Shown here piece by piece: positions 1 through 9,615 of a DNA stretch of 64,000 nt. The translations under genes and the position numbers were made by a program. The stretch lies in the NCBI GenBank assembly GCA_902582345.1, contig CACHRU010000003.1, positions 1 to 64,000 of the forward strand, given 5' to 3'. Positions within the stretch are counted from its first letter, which is position 1. Every line of letters begins with the position of its first letter. The notes under the pieces are model-generated. The model saw only the letters and a program-made list of their open reading frames with translations. It ran no database searches and had not been told where the DNA came from. Origin of the DNA: an uncultured Pelagibacteraceae bacterium. Its GTDB lineage: Bacteria; Pseudomonadota; Alphaproteobacteria; Pelagibacterales; Pelagibacteraceae.

Positions 1-2
1 AT

Positions 3-482
3 CAAGAATTAATAGACTGTGGTAATGGATTACTTTTTGGAAAAGGTAATGCAAAATTACCTCTTCCCCCAATGTTAATGTTTGATCGTATTACGAAAAT
101 TGAGGAAAACAAAGGCAAATATAAAAAAGGATTTATAAACGCAGAACTAGACATAAGGGAAAATCTATGGTTCTTTAATTGTCACTTTAAAGAAGATCCG
201 GTTATGCCAGGATGTTTGGGATTAGATGCGATGTGGCAATTAGTAGGTTTTTTTTTAGGCTGGAAAGGAGAGCCTGGAAAAGGTAGAGCTCTTGGAGTTA
301 GTGCTGTAAAATTTACAGGAGAAGTTCTTCAAAATGTAAAGATGGCAACTTATAAAATAGATATGAAAAGAATTTTGAAAAAAGAAGGTGCTGTGGTTGG
401 ATTAGCAGACGGTATTCTAGACGCTGACGGAAAGATAATTTATCGTGCGGAAAATTTAAAAGTAGGATTATTTAGATCATGA
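3..482 (+). CDS. fabA: 3-hydroxydecanoyl-ACP dehydratase/isomerase FabA (5' partial)
   Basis: FabA dehydrates 3-hydroxyacyl-ACP and isomerises trans-2- to cis-3-decenoyl-ACP, the branch point of anaerobic-type unsaturated fatty acid synthesis in the cytoplasm. The frame is open from base 3, upstream of the ORF-track ATG at 72, and encodes family sequence ([19 protein letters not shown]), so the gene is cut by the window edge rather than starting at 72. The hot-dog core motifs [24 protein letters not shown] and GKGRALGV are intact, including the active-site His and the Asp of LDAMWQ. It ends in a 4-nt ATGA overlap with fabB, which implies translational coupling. Identity is near certain. Confidence 0.97.
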   Translation, partial: QELIDCGNGLLFGKGNAKLPLPPMLMFDRITKIEENKGKYKKGFINAELDIRENLWFFNCHFKEDPVMPGCLGLDAMWQLVGFFLGWKGEPGKGRALGVSAVKFTGEVLQNVKMATYKIDMKRILKKEGAVVGLADGILDADGKIIYRAENLKVGLFRS

Positions 483-1690
483 AGAGAGTAGTTATTACTG
501 GTTTAGGAGTTGTATCTTGTTTAGGTAATAATCAAGATGAAGTGTACAAGTCATTATTAAATGGAAAGTCTGGGATTACTTTTTCAGAGGAATATAAGGA
601 GTATAATTTAAAGAGTAACGTTCATGGAAAACCAAATATCAAACTTGAGGATTACGTGGATAGAAAATTTATTCGGTTCATGGGACCTGGCTCTGCCTAT
701 AATTATGTTGCAATGAATGAAGCGGTAAAAGATTCTGGTTTAGAGGAAAAAGATGTAAGCAATATTTCTACTGGTATGATTATGGGTTCCGGTGGACCAT
801 CAATAGAAAATGTAATTTTAGCTGCAGATAAAACAAGAGAAAAAAGTCCAAAAAGGATGGGGCCATTCGTGGTTCCACGAACAATGTCGAGTACAGCTTC
901 TGCTACATTAGCTGTCCCATTTAAAATAAAAGGAGTTAATTATACTATAAGTTCCGCATGTGCAACAAGTGGTCATTGTATTGGAAACGCTATGGAACTA
1001 ATCCAACTAGGAAAACAAAAAATTATATTTGCAGGAGGAAGCGATGAAGTTCATTTTGCTATGACTGCAATGTTTGATGCTATGACCGCTTTATCTTCTA
1101 AATATAATTCGACACCTGAAAAAGCTTCAAGACCTTATGACAAAACTAGAGATGGGTTTGTCATATCAGGTGGTGGAGGCGTTCTTGTATTAGAAGAATA
1201 TGAGCACGCGAAAGCCAGAGGGGCAAAAATTTATGCTGAGCTGACAGGTTACGGAGCTACCTCCGATGGCTATGATATGGTGGCTCCATCAGGTGAGGGG
1301 GCAATTAGATGTATGAAAATGGCATTAAACACATCTAAAAATAAGATTGATTACATAAATACGCATGGAACCTCAACTCCAGTCGGAGATATTACAGAAT
1401 TAAAAGCTGTTGGTGAAGTTTTTAAAGATTATAAACCTAAGATTAGTTCAACAAAATCTTTAGCAGGTCATTCTTTAGGTGCAACATCTGTTCATGAAGC
1501 AGTTTATTGTCTTATAATGATGAAAAATAGATTTATTGCAGCTTCTGCTAATATCAGCGATATGGATGACGAAGCAAAAAAATTTCCCATCGTGACAAAA
1601 GTCGAAAAAAATATTGATGTAAACTCTGTAATGTCTAATAGCTTTGGTTTTGGTGGTACCAATGCCACTTTAGTTTTTGAGAAAGTATAA
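479..1690 (+). CDS. fabB: 3-oxoacyl-ACP synthase I FabB
   Basis: This condensing enzyme elongates acyl-ACP with malonyl-ACP and is needed downstream of FabA to extend the cis-3-enoyl intermediate. At 403 residues it has the normal length. The Cys-His-His triad is visible: nucleophile Cys about 161 in [10 protein letters not shown], His in [11 protein letters not shown] and His in [12 protein letters not shown], plus the C-terminal [13 protein letters not shown] loop. The start overlaps the fabA stop as ATGA, and fabI begins 3 nt downstream, so the three genes form one operon. A KAS II (FabF) assignment is less likely because of the fabA linkage. Confidence 0.96.
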   Translation: MKRVVITGLGVVSCLGNNQDEVYKSLLNGKSGITFSEEYKEYNLKSNVHGKPNIKLEDYVDRKFIRFMGPGSAYNYVAMNEAVKDSGLEEKDVSNISTGMIMGSGGPSIENVILAADKTREKSPKRMGPFVVPRTMSSTASATLAVPFKIKGVNYTISSACATSGHCIGNAMELIQLGKQKIIFAGGSDEVHFAMTAMFDAMTALSSKYNSTPEKASRPYDKTRDGFVISGGGGVLVLEEYEHAKARGAKIYAELTGYGATSDGYDMVAPSGEGAIRCMKMALNTSKNKIDYINTHGTSTPVGDITELKAVGEVFKDYKPKISSTKSLAGHSLGATSVHEAVYCLIMMKNRFIAASANISDMDDEAKKFPIVTKVEKNIDVNSVMSNSFGFGGTNATLVFEKV

Positions 1691-1693
1691 ATT

Positions 1694-2485
1694 ATGAATT
1701 TGATGAAAGGAAAAAAAGGACTAATTATGGGGGTTGCCAATGAAAGATCTATTGCTTGGGGAATTTCTCAAAAACTTGCTGAGTCCGGTGCTGAATTAGC
1801 TTTTACGTATTTAGGTGATGCGTTAAAAAAAAGGGTAATACCTTTAGCAGAAAAATTAAACTCAAAAGTTACTTTTAATTGTGATGTAGAAAAAAAAGAT
1901 GATGTTATTAAACTTTTCAAAGACATCAAATCTCAATGGGGTCAAATTGATTTTGTGGTTCATGCTGTAGCATTCTCTGATAAGTCTGAATTGTCTGGAG
2001 AGTATTTAAATACTACAAGAGAAAATTTTTTAAAAAGTATGCTAATTTCTTGTTTTTCATTTACAGAAGTTTCAAAGGAAGCCTCTAAAATAATGAATGA
2101 TAGTGGAAGTTTATTAACCCTTACTTACGAATCGACAAAGGCTATTCCAAATTATAATGTTATGGGTGTGTGTAAATCAGCTCTGGAAGCCAGCGTTAAA
2201 TATCTGGCAAGAGACCTGGGTAAAAAAAGAATAAGAGTAAATGCAATCAGTGCTGGTCCCATTAAAACTCTTGCAGCTTCAGCGATAGGTGATGCAAAAT
2301 TTTTGTACAAATGGAATGAGGATCACTCTTTCTTAAAGAGAAATGTTGATATAAAAGATGTAGGAAATTCAGCTTTATATCTTCTAAGTGATTTAGCAGC
2401 AGGTGTAACGGGTGAAATTCATTACGTTGACGCAGGTTATAATAAAGTTGGAATGCCGGATCCTAAAAATATTTCCAAGTTGTAA
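1694..2485 (+). CDS. fabI: Enoyl-ACP reductase (NADH) FabI
   Basis: FabI catalyses the last reductive step of each fatty acid elongation cycle and belongs to the short-chain dehydrogenase superfamily. The N-terminal Rossmann segment reads GLIMGVANERSIAWGIS. The catalytic Tyr-x6-Lys is YNVMGVCK, and the substrate-loop sequence VNAISAGPIKTLAAS is typical of FabI. At 263 residues the length is normal. The start could be the annotated ATG or the in-frame Met 4 (MNLM-KGKKG). It is third in the fabA-fabB-fabI operon, a common alphaproteobacterial arrangement. No clear terminator follows; only a weak AT-only stem lies in the 70-bp gap. Confidence 0.96.
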   Translation: MNLMKGKKGLIMGVANERSIAWGISQKLAESGAELAFTYLGDALKKRVIPLAEKLNSKVTFNCDVEKKDDVIKLFKDIKSQWGQIDFVVHAVAFSDKSELSGEYLNTTRENFLKSMLISCFSFTEVSKEASKIMNDSGSLLTLTYESTKAIPNYNVMGVCKSALEASVKYLARDLGKKRIRVNAISAGPIKTLAASAIGDAKFLYKWNEDHSFLKRNVDIKDVGNSALYLLSDLAAGVTGEIHYVDAGYNKVGMPDPKNISKL

Positions 2486-2555
2486 ATTTTGCATGGCTAA
2501 ATTACAAATTTAACAGTCCCTTTCATAGTAAAAAAATTTAAAAAATAAGAAATAA

Positions 2556-3071
2556 ATGATTAAATTAAATCAAACAGTAAAAAATAAAATAGAAAATTTA
2601 TTTGATTGGATAAAGGGTGCAGAACTCGTTGAACTTAATTCATGTAATGTAGACGAGGATCCTGTAAGGCCAGAATTAGATGTTAAATTTAGAACAAGTT
2701 ATGGACGTAAAATATTTGGAGTAAAATATAAAAAAGAAATATGTGCTATTATGTGCTTTGGTTATACAAACGAAATTCCTAAAAATGTAAAGGAATTAGA
2801 CTTAATGACGAAAGATGCTCACTTGCAAGCAACACTAAGAAATAAGAATGTTGGAAAGATCGCGATAGCTTATACCGTTTGGTCCAAAAAGAAAGGGGGC
2901 GGCAAATTAATAGTAAAAGAGGTTTTTAAAAAAATTAAAAGATCTAACCACTTAAACAGATTAATTACCTTGTCACCATTAACTGACATGGCAAGAAATT
3001 TTCACCTAAGAAATGGTGCAATTGAGTTACAAATAAATGAGGAGAGCCAGAATTTCGAATACAAAATTTAA
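2556..3071 (+). CDS. Conserved GNAT-like protein of unknown function
   Basis: I do not recognise a named family for this 171-residue protein. The C-terminal half (about 95-165) looks like an acyl-CoA N-acyltransferase: a strand IAIAYTVWSKKKGGGKLIVKEVFKKI with a glycine-rich turn where GNAT enzymes bind the CoA pyrophosphate, then TLSPLTDMARNFHLRNGA, like the closing A..F(Y/H)..GA motif of that fold. The N-terminal half carries FRTSYGRKIFGVKY. It sits 70 bp after fabI and converges on pnp with a 3-bp gap. Acyltransferase activity is inference; no substrate can be named. Confidence 0.6.
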   Translation: MIKLNQTVKNKIENLFDWIKGAELVELNSCNVDEDPVRPELDVKFRTSYGRKIFGVKYKKEICAIMCFGYTNEIPKNVKELDLMTKDAHLQATLRNKNVGKIAIAYTVWSKKKGGGKLIVKEVFKKIKRSNHLNRLITLSPLTDMARNFHLRNGAIELQINEESQNFEYKI

Positions 3072-3074
3072 TAT

Positions 3075-5147
3075 TTAAGCAACTGCTTGTTTTATAGATA
3101 ATTTTACTTTTCCCCTATCAAATCCAACGACTTTAACTGAAACTTCATCCCCTTCTTTAACTACGTCAGTTACTTTAGCTACCCTTTTTTTGGCTAACTC
3201 TGAAATGTGAACTAAACCGTCTTGTTTGCCCAAAAAATTTACAAAGGCGCCGAATTCCATAATCTTTACAACTTTTCCTTTGTAAATTTTTCCAACTTCA
3301 GGTTTCGCGATTAAATTTTTTATAAAATCAATAGCTTTATTTCTTGATGCTTCATCAGGTGCAGCAACTGTAACTTCTCCAGTATCTTTAACATCAACTT
3401 TTGCGCCAGATGTCTCGACAATTTCTCTTATTGTTGCTCCACCTTTTCCTATAACGGTCGCGATATCTTTTTTATCTACCTGAATTGTTTCCATTTTAGG
3501 AGTATGTTTTGATAGCTCTTTCCTAGAAGATTTTATAGCTTTATTCATCTCTAATAAAATTTTTTCCCGACCATTTTTAGCTTGAGCTAATGCTTTTTCC
3601 ATTATTTCAAAAGTTATACCTGTAATTTTGATATCCATTTGTAGAGAAGTAATGCCGTCTTTGGTTCCAGCTACTTTAAAATCCATGTCACCAAGATGGT
3701 CTTCGTCCCCTAAAATGTCTGATAAAACTGAAAATTCATTACCTTCTTTTATAAGACCCATAGCAATACCTGCCACAGGTTCTTTAATAGGAACACCAGC
3801 ATCCATTAGAGATAATGAGGTTCCACAAACTGTTGCCATCGAAGAAGATCCATTTGACTCAGTTATCTCAGAAACAACTCTAAGAGTGTACGGAAAATTT
3901 TCTTTTTTTGGTAGAGATGAGTTAATTGCTCTCCAGGCAAGTTTTCCATGACCAATTTCTCTTCTCCCAGTTCCGATCCTTCCACATTCTCCTACAGAAA
4001 ATGGCGGAAAATTATAATGAAGCATAAAATTTGAACGTTGCATACCATCCAAACTTTCAAATCTCTGTTCATCTTCTGACATTCCGAGTGTTGTTACAAC
4101 AAGTGCTTGTGTTTCACCTCTTGTAAATAGTGCAGACCCGTGAGCCCTAGGTAAAACTCCAACTTCACATTTAATTTGTCTTACATCAGCAAGTCCTCTT
4201 CCGTCTATTCTCTTTTTATCTTTTAGAATTGCAGTTCTTACGATATCTTTCTCAATTGATTTTAGTTGAGCCATTGCTTGATTTTCAGTCACCTTATCAT
4301 TTTCTAAAAACATTTCTTTGCATTTACTGTCAATTTCAGAAATAGCAGTTGATCTCTTTTTTTTATCAATTTCTTTAAAAGCTTTCCTTAAATCATTTTC
4401 AAATGCACTAGCAATCTCTTTTTTTAAGTCTGAATGATCAATTTCCTCAACTTCCCATTTTTCTTTACCGGCTTTTTTTGCGAGTTTTTCGATCATTTCG
4501 ATAATTGGGACAAAATTTTCATGACCAAATTTTACGGCCTCCAGCATAATTTTCTCTGATAAACCTGTTGTCTCAGACTCGACCATTAAAACAGCATCCT
4601 TAGTGCCTGCAACAACTAGGTCTAAATCTGAGTCCTTAAGTTGTTCAGGTGAAGGGTTTAAAAGGTATTTTCCATTATTATAACCTACTCTACTAGCAGC
4701 TATTGGCCCTTTAAAAGGTAGTCCTGAAATTGCTAAAGCAGCTGAAGATGCGATCATTGAAAGTATATCAGGTTGGTTTTCACCGTCATATGATAAAACT
4801 GTAGGTAAAATCTGAACTTCATTTAAAAAATTGCTTGGAAATAAAGGTCTTAAAGGCCTGTCAATTAATCTAGAGATAAGTGTTTCTGACTCTGTGGGAC
4901 GTGCTTCTCTTTTAAAATACCCTCCTGGAATTTTTCCTGCCGCATAATACTTTTCTTGATAATTTACTGATAAAGGAAAATAATCTTGACCATCATTCAC
5001 TTTTTTTGCACCTACTGCCGTTGCAATGATAACAGTTTCACCACAAGTGGCAATAATTGCTCCATCTGCCTGTCTAGCAATTTTTCCTGTTTCTAAAGAA
5101 ATTTTTTTTCCATTTATCTCTATTTCTTCTTTAAATGTTTTAAACAT
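3075..5147 (-). CDS. pnp: Polyribonucleotide nucleotidyltransferase (PNPase)
   Basis: PNPase is a trimeric 3'-5' phosphorolytic exoribonuclease of the RNA degradation machinery. At 690 residues it has the full architecture: two RNase PH domains separated by a helical domain (first about 10-210, second about 310-540), a KH domain around 555-610 ([21 protein letters not shown]) and a C-terminal S1 domain from about 620 ([33 protein letters not shown]). The second PH domain carries [14 protein letters not shown] and the metal-binding [16 protein letters not shown]. It overlaps the rpsO stop by one base (TAATG), the classic rpsO-pnp pairing. Confidence 0.98.
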   Translation of the reverse strand: MFKTFKEEIEINGKKISLETGKIARQADGAIIATCGETVIIATAVGAKKVNDGQDYFPLSVNYQEKYYAAGKIPGGYFKREARPTESETLISRLIDRPLRPLFPSNFLNEVQILPTVLSYDGENQPDILSMIASSAALAISGLPFKGPIAASRVGYNNGKYLLNPSPEQLKDSDLDLVVAGTKDAVLMVESETTGLSEKIMLEAVKFGHENFVPIIEMIEKLAKKAGKEKWEVEEIDHSDLKKEIASAFENDLRKAFKEIDKKKRSTAISEIDSKCKEMFLENDKVTENQAMAQLKSIEKDIVRTAILKDKKRIDGRGLADVRQIKCEVGVLPRAHGSALFTRGETQALVVTTLGMSEDEQRFESLDGMQRSNFMLHYNFPPFSVGECGRIGTGRREIGHGKLAWRAINSSLPKKENFPYTLRVVSEITESNGSSSMATVCGTSLSLMDAGVPIKEPVAGIAMGLIKEGNEFSVLSDILGDEDHLGDMDFKVAGTKDGITSLQMDIKITGITFEIMEKALAQAKNGREKILLEMNKAIKSSRKELSKHTPKMETIQVDKKDIATVIGKGGATIREIVETSGAKVDVKDTGEVTVAAPDEASRNKAIDFIKNLIAKPEVGKIYKGKVVKIMEFGAFVNFLGKQDGLVHISELAKKRVAKVTDVVKEGDEVSVKVVGFDRGKVKLSIKQAVA

Positions 5148-5410
5148 TACTTCCTTAAATTTAGTTTTTTTATTACCTGATTATATGAGTCGATGTTGTT
5201 TTTTTTTAAATAACTCAAAAGTTTTTTTCGTCTATTTACCGACTTATTAAGTCCAATAGTAGAATGTTTATCTTTTTTAAATTTCTTAAAATGTTCTGCC
5301 AACCTTTCAATTTTTTGACTTAATAAACCTATCTGAATTTCTGCTGAGCCAACATCTTTGCTGTTGATTGCTAAACTCTTAATTATATCTTTTTTTTTCT
5401 GTTTCATCAT
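5147..5410 (-). CDS. rpsO: 30S ribosomal protein S15
   Basis: S15 is a primary 16S rRNA-binding protein of the small-subunit platform. The 87-residue protein keeps the family core [19 protein letters not shown] and [23 protein letters not shown]. Its N-terminus aligns in length with other S15 proteins, so the start near 5410 (or Met 2 at 5407) is credible even though it lies inside the end of rbfA, giving an overlap of about 30 nt. The usual intervening truB is absent. The stop overlaps the pnp start by one base. S15 autoregulation cannot be judged from sequence here. Confidence 0.97.
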   Translation of the reverse strand: MMKQKKKDIIKSLAINSKDVGSAEIQIGLLSQKIERLAEHFKKFKKDKHSTIGLNKSVNRRKKLLSYLKKNNIDSYNQVIKKLNLRK

Positions 5411-5780
5411 TTCTATTTTTTTTGATCAATCTTTCTATCTTTTCAGCATATTCAAAGGATTTATCTTCTACAAATGCAAGTTTAGGAAGAAACTTAATGT
5501 CAAGTTTTTTTGATAATGCTTTTCTAACAAGATGAGCGTATTCAGTCAAGATACTTACTGACTCTGACATTTCGATGCCTCCAAGTGGTATAACGTATGC
5601 TCTGGCAGTTTTAAGATCTGGGGTCATTCTCACCTCTGTCACGGTTATTATTTCTGTATTCATAGAGGGTATTTTAGCTTCATTTCTAATGAAAATTTCT
5701 CCTAGTTTTTGTTTAACTAGCTCTCCAACTCTCAGTTGTCTTTGACTATATTCGGGATATCTACTTCTTTTTTTCATCAA
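5379..5780 (-). CDS. rbfA: Ribosome-binding factor A
   Basis: RbfA is a small KH-fold protein that assists late maturation of the 16S rRNA 5' end in the 30S subunit. The 133-residue protein begins with the family signature SQRQLRVGELVKQKLGEIF, followed by ITVTEVRMTPDLKTARAYVIPLGG and LAFVEDKSFEYAEKIERLI. The start overlaps the infB stop by 4 nt. Its last roughly 30 nt overlap the start of rpsO, unusually long even for this compact genome. It is part of the nusA-infB-rbfA-rpsO-pnp run. Confidence 0.96.
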   Translation of the reverse strand: MMKKRSRYPEYSQRQLRVGELVKQKLGEIFIRNEAKIPSMNTEIITVTEVRMTPDLKTARAYVIPLGGIEMSESVSILTEYAHLVRKALSKKLDIKFLPKLAFVEDKSFEYAEKIERLIKKNRNDETEKKRYN

Positions 5781-7963
5781 ATTTTTCTTTCAATTTTCTC
5801 TGAAGAATAAGACTCAATAATATCTTTTTCTTTAAAATCTATAAAGTCTTTTAAAGCTATTCCGCATTCTAACCCAGATTTTACGTCTTTAACCTGATTT
5901 TTTTCCCTATAAATACTTGAAATTTCGCCGTTATATACAACAACTCCATCTCTAATTAACCTGGCCTTGGTTTTATTTTTTATTTCACCACTAAGAACTT
6001 TTGAGCCTGCAATTTTTCCAGCTTTAGAAACATTAAAAACTTTTTGAATTTCAGCTGAACCGTTTACAACCTCTTTTACATCAGGCTCTAATAATCCTGA
6101 TAGACCCTTTTCTACATATTCTAATGCTTCATATATAATATTAAAATATTTTACATCAACTTTTTGTTCTTCGGCAAGTTTTTTTGCCTCTCTATTGGGT
6201 TTCACATTAAAACCAATCAATAAAGCTTTTGATGCTTTTGCTAATGAAACGTCTGTTTCATTTATCATTCCAATATCTGATAAAATTATTTTTGACTTTA
6301 CTTCCTCATGCTTTATTTTGTTTATTGCAGTTTTTAAAGCCTCGCTTGATCCCTGAACATCTGATTTAATGATTATATTTAAAACTTCTTTATTATTCTC
6401 ATTTTCAAATAATGTTTTTTTATCTTTTGCTATCAATTTATTGGATGAACCCTGTTCACTTTTCTTAAATTCTATGATTTCTTTCGCTTTTTCCTCATTT
6501 TCAGTAACAAAAAACTCTGCTCCTGCAAAAGCGGAGTCATTCATACCCAATATTTCTACAGGCATTGAAGGTAAAGCTTCGTGTATTGTTTTTGCCTCAT
6601 GATTAATCATTGCTCTTACTTTTCCCCAAGTGTTACCACAAACAAAGTGATCACCTTTTTTTAATTGACCATTTGAAATAAGTATAGTTGAAACTGGGCC
6701 TTTTCCTTTATCAATTTTTGATTCTAAAACTACACCTGAAGCTGGTCCATCGAATGAAGCTTTTAAATCTAAAATTTCTGATTGCAACAGTATGCTTTCT
6801 TTTAGTTTTTCTAAGTTATCTTTTTTTGTGGCTGAAACCTCAACAAATAAAGTTTCACCGCTTAAATCCTCTGCAATTAGCTCGTACTGCATTAAATCAT
6901 TTTTAATTTTACTTATATTTTTGTTAGGTAAATCACATTTATTTATAGCAACTATAATTGGTACTTTTGCGGCTTTAGCATGTTGGATAGCTTCTACAGT
7001 TTGTGGTTTTATTCCGTCATCAGCAGCTACTACTAATACAACTATATCTGTTACTTTTGAACCACGAGCTCTCATTTCAGTAAAAGCGGCATGGCCGGGT
7101 GTATCAATAAATGTAATAAGGTCTTTATTGTTTGCTTTAACTTGATAAGCGCCAATGTGTTGTGTAATTCCGCCAAATTCACCTGATACAATATTAGTGT
7201 CCCTTAAAGCGTCAAGGAGAGAGGTTTTACCGTGATCTACATGGCCCATGATAGTAACAACAGGCGCTCTTTTTTTTGCCGATACTGCATTTTGCTTAAT
7301 ATTCTTGTTAACCTCAAATTTTGGAACTTCTTCGATTATGGGTTTGTGGCCAAACTCTTTAACTATATATTCAGCAGTATCTTTATCGATAATATGATTT
7401 ATTGTTGCTAAGACTTTCATATTTAAAAGAAATTTAATTATATCACTTGACCTTTCGGCCATTCGGTTTGAAAGTTCTTGAATAGATATTTGTTCCGGGA
7501 TTTTTACATCACGTACAACTTTTTTGAATTCTTTTTTTTCTTCAGTGGGTAAACTCTTTTTTTCTTTTAGTCTTGCTCTTTTTACAGATGCTAAACTTCT
7601 TTGTTTAATCTCAATTTCCTCAACATTTAACGCTCTAGAAACTGTTAACTTAAGGTTTCTTCGATCAATAGAGCTTTTAAGTTTTATTTTACCTTTGTTT
7701 TGGGGCTTTTCATCTCTTTTAATGAAAGCTTTTGTAGCTTGCTGCTCAATAAATTTCCTATTAAGATTTTTTTTAAAGAAATTTTGTTTATTTGATTGGT
7801 TGCCTAAGTTTAAACTTGGATTGTTTTTTGATGGTCTAAAAGGTTTTTTTTTTGATATCGAAAAAGATTTTTTTGACCCTTTTCCAAGAGATGAAATATC
7901 AATTTTTTTGGAAAAATTGGTAGAGATAGTTAACGTTTTTTTTTTATTTTTTTTATCATCCAT
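5777..7963 (-). CDS. infB: Translation initiation factor IF-2
   Basis: IF-2 is the GTPase that brings fMet-tRNA to the 30S subunit and promotes subunit joining. The 728-residue protein is shorter than the E. coli form because the basic N-terminal region (about 1-165, Lys/Arg-rich, low complexity) is reduced. An IF2_N domain (about 150-200) precedes the G domain with GHVDHGKTSLLDALR (G1), DTPGHAAF (G3) and NKCD (G4). Domain II and the C-terminal fMet-tRNA-binding domain follow (VYNGEISSIYREKNQVKDVKSGLECGIAL). Only 2 nt separate it from nusA; ylxR, usual between them in alphaproteobacteria, is missing. Confidence 0.98.
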   Translation of the reverse strand: MDDKKNKKKTLTISTNFSKKIDISSLGKGSKKSFSISKKKPFRPSKNNPSLNLGNQSNKQNFFKKNLNRKFIEQQATKAFIKRDEKPQNKGKIKLKSSIDRRNLKLTVSRALNVEEIEIKQRSLASVKRARLKEKKSLPTEEKKEFKKVVRDVKIPEQISIQELSNRMAERSSDIIKFLLNMKVLATINHIIDKDTAEYIVKEFGHKPIIEEVPKFEVNKNIKQNAVSAKKRAPVVTIMGHVDHGKTSLLDALRDTNIVSGEFGGITQHIGAYQVKANNKDLITFIDTPGHAAFTEMRARGSKVTDIVVLVVAADDGIKPQTVEAIQHAKAAKVPIIVAINKCDLPNKNISKIKNDLMQYELIAEDLSGETLFVEVSATKKDNLEKLKESILLQSEILDLKASFDGPASGVVLESKIDKGKGPVSTILISNGQLKKGDHFVCGNTWGKVRAMINHEAKTIHEALPSMPVEILGMNDSAFAGAEFFVTENEEKAKEIIEFKKSEQGSSNKLIAKDKKTLFENENNKEVLNIIIKSDVQGSSEALKTAINKIKHEEVKSKIILSDIGMINETDVSLAKASKALLIGFNVKPNREAKKLAEEQKVDVKYFNIIYEALEYVEKGLSGLLEPDVKEVVNGSAEIQKVFNVSKAGKIAGSKVLSGEIKNKTKARLIRDGVVVYNGEISSIYREKNQVKDVKSGLECGIALKDFIDFKEKDIIESYSSEKIERKI

Positions 7964-7965
7964 AA

Positions 7966-9516
7966 TTATTTAAACACAATTTCTCTAGCAGCCATAATAA
8001 GTTGATCTGCTTCATCTCTAGATAAAGAAAATTCTTCTAGATATCCTTCAATTCTTATTTTTTTACCTTTGACTTCGTCAAATCCACCTATTAATTCATC
8101 TGATGAGAGATCCGCGAAATCGCTTAATTTTTTTATATTACGCTGGCCAAGTAATACCAACATACCTTGGGTAAGGCCCTTCAAATTAATTAATTTTTCC
8201 TCAACACCTAATTCTTTTAATTTTTTTGCTATTTCATCTTTTTGTTTGACTAAATTTTCTTTAGATCTGTTAATTAGTTCTTGAGCCGTACTTTCATCAA
8301 TTCCATCAATCTTAGATATGTCCTCAGGATTTGCTTGAGAAATTTCCTCAATACCTTGAAATCCCTCAGAAACTAGTAACTGTCCTAAAGTCTCATCTAC
8401 CTCTAAACTTTTAATTAAAGTTTCAGTTCTTTCTTTAAACTCTGACTGTCTTCTATCTGAATCTTCTTTATCAGTAAGAATATCAATTTCAAAATTAGTT
8501 AATTTAGAGGCAAGTCTTACATTTTGACCTCTTCTACCGATTGCTTTACTCAAATTTTCCTCTGATAGAATTACATCTATCCTTTTATTATCTTGATCTA
8601 TTAAAACTTTTTGAATTTCAGCGGGAGAAAGAGACTCTGAAATTAGTGTCGGGAGGTCTTCAGTCCATTTTATAATATCAATTTTTTCTCCATGAAGTTC
8701 ATTAACAATACTTTGAACTCTACTTCCTCTCATACCTACACAAGCACCAACAGGATCTATAGAGCTATCTTTGGAGTTGACACATATTTTAGCTCTGCTT
8801 CCAGGATCTCTGGCAACAGCTTTTATTTCGATCACCCCTTCATAGATTTCAGGCACTTCTTGAAAAAACAATTTAGCCAAAAATTGAGGGTGAGCTCTAG
8901 ATAAGAATATTTGGTGGCCTTTAATTTCTTTTTTTACTTCGTAACAGTAAGCTTTTACTCTATCTCCATTTTTTAATATTTCTCTAGGAATTAATTCATC
9001 TTTTTTAATAACACCTTCAGCTTTTCCTAAATCAACAATTACATTTCCATATTCAAGTCTTTTTATAATTCCACTAAGAACCTGACCTTGCTTATCTATA
9101 AATTCTTCATATTGACGATTTTTTTCTGCTTCTCTTACTTTGAAACTAATTACCTGTTTTGCACTTTGCGCTGCTATTCTACCAAAATCGATTTGTGGTA
9201 ATTCTTCTGATATTTTATCACCAATTTTTAAATCTTTATTTTTTTTTGATGATTTTTGCGCTAAGTCAAGTGAAATTTCCTTGCTGGGATCTTCAACTTT
9301 TTCTACAATCTCTATTACTTTATTGATTTTAATTTCACCTGTTTCTCTACTTATTTTTACCTCAATATTATTATCATTACCAAATTTTGTTAATGCAGCT
9401 TTTTGTATAGCGCTTTCCATTGATTCAATAACTAGCTCTTTATCAATAGATTTTTCGTTTGCTACTGCATCTACTATTCTTAATAACTCTAATTTATCTA
9501 ATCCTCTATTAAGCAT
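7966..9516 (-). CDS. nusA: Transcription termination/antitermination factor NusA
   Basis: NusA binds RNA polymerase and modulates pausing, termination and antitermination. Domains in order: an N-terminal polymerase-binding domain (LELLRIVDAVANEKSIDKELVIESMESAIQKAA), an S1 domain near 135-200, two KH domains (GACVGMRGSRVQSIVNELHGEKIDII and AIGRRGQNVRLASKL), and two C-terminal helix-hairpin-helix acidic repeats. I chose the ATG at 9516 (MLNRGLDKLELL) because homology begins there, giving 516 residues. The ORF track starts 14 codons upstream at 9558, where there is a better Shine-Dalgarno (GGAGAG), but that extension (MGICPFFFGIKKYT) is encoded by a terminator-like hairpin. Confidence 0.95.
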   Translation of the reverse strand: MLNRGLDKLELLRIVDAVANEKSIDKELVIESMESAIQKAALTKFGNDNNIEVKISRETGEIKINKVIEIVEKVEDPSKEISLDLAQKSSKKNKDLKIGDKISEELPQIDFGRIAAQSAKQVISFKVREAEKNRQYEEFIDKQGQVLSGIIKRLEYGNVIVDLGKAEGVIKKDELIPREILKNGDRVKAYCYEVKKEIKGHQIFLSRAHPQFLAKLFFQEVPEIYEGVIEIKAVARDPGSRAKICVNSKDSSIDPVGACVGMRGSRVQSIVNELHGEKIDIIKWTEDLPTLISESLSPAEIQKVLIDQDNKRIDVILSEENLSKAIGRRGQNVRLASKLTNFEIDILTDKEDSDRRQSEFKERTETLIKSLEVDETLGQLLVSEGFQGIEEISQANPEDISKIDGIDESTAQELINRSKENLVKQKDEIAKKLKELGVEEKLINLKGLTQGMLVLLGQRNIKKLSDFADLSSDELIGGFDEVKGKKIRIEGYLEEFSLSRDEADQLIMAAREIVFK

Positions 9517-9534
9517 TGTGTATTTCTTTATTCC

Positions 9535-9562
9535 AAAAAAAAATGGGCAAATGCCCATTTTG
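9535..9562 (-). terminator. Intrinsic terminator or nusA attenuator hairpin
   Basis: Read on the minus strand, the sequence is AAAATGGGCATTTGCCCA followed by nine T. This is a perfect GC-containing stem with a short loop and a long U tract, the form of a Rho-independent terminator. It lies 54 nt after the metK stop and about 18-24 nt before the nusA ATG, leaving no room for a nusA promoter downstream of it. It is therefore either a metK terminator with partial read-through or an attenuator in the nusA leader. Confidence 0.8.
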
Positions 9563-9615
9563 TACTCTCCAAAATTGATCTATTTTTAATCCATTTTAAA
9601 TTTTTTTCAAGTTAT

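Noticed and set aside
2486-2555. Terminator after fabI (TAAATT-ACA-AATTTA)
   Set aside because: Stem is entirely A/T and lacks a following T run; not convincing.
7524-7973. 149-residue plus-strand ORF over infB
   Set aside because: Phe/Leu-rich antisense shadow of the Lys-rich N-terminal region of infB; typical artefact in AT-rich DNA.
9517-9558. 14-residue N-terminal extension of NusA as ordinary protein sequence
   Set aside because: It is encoded by the hairpin and T tract and has no family similarity; kept only as a regulatory hypothesis.
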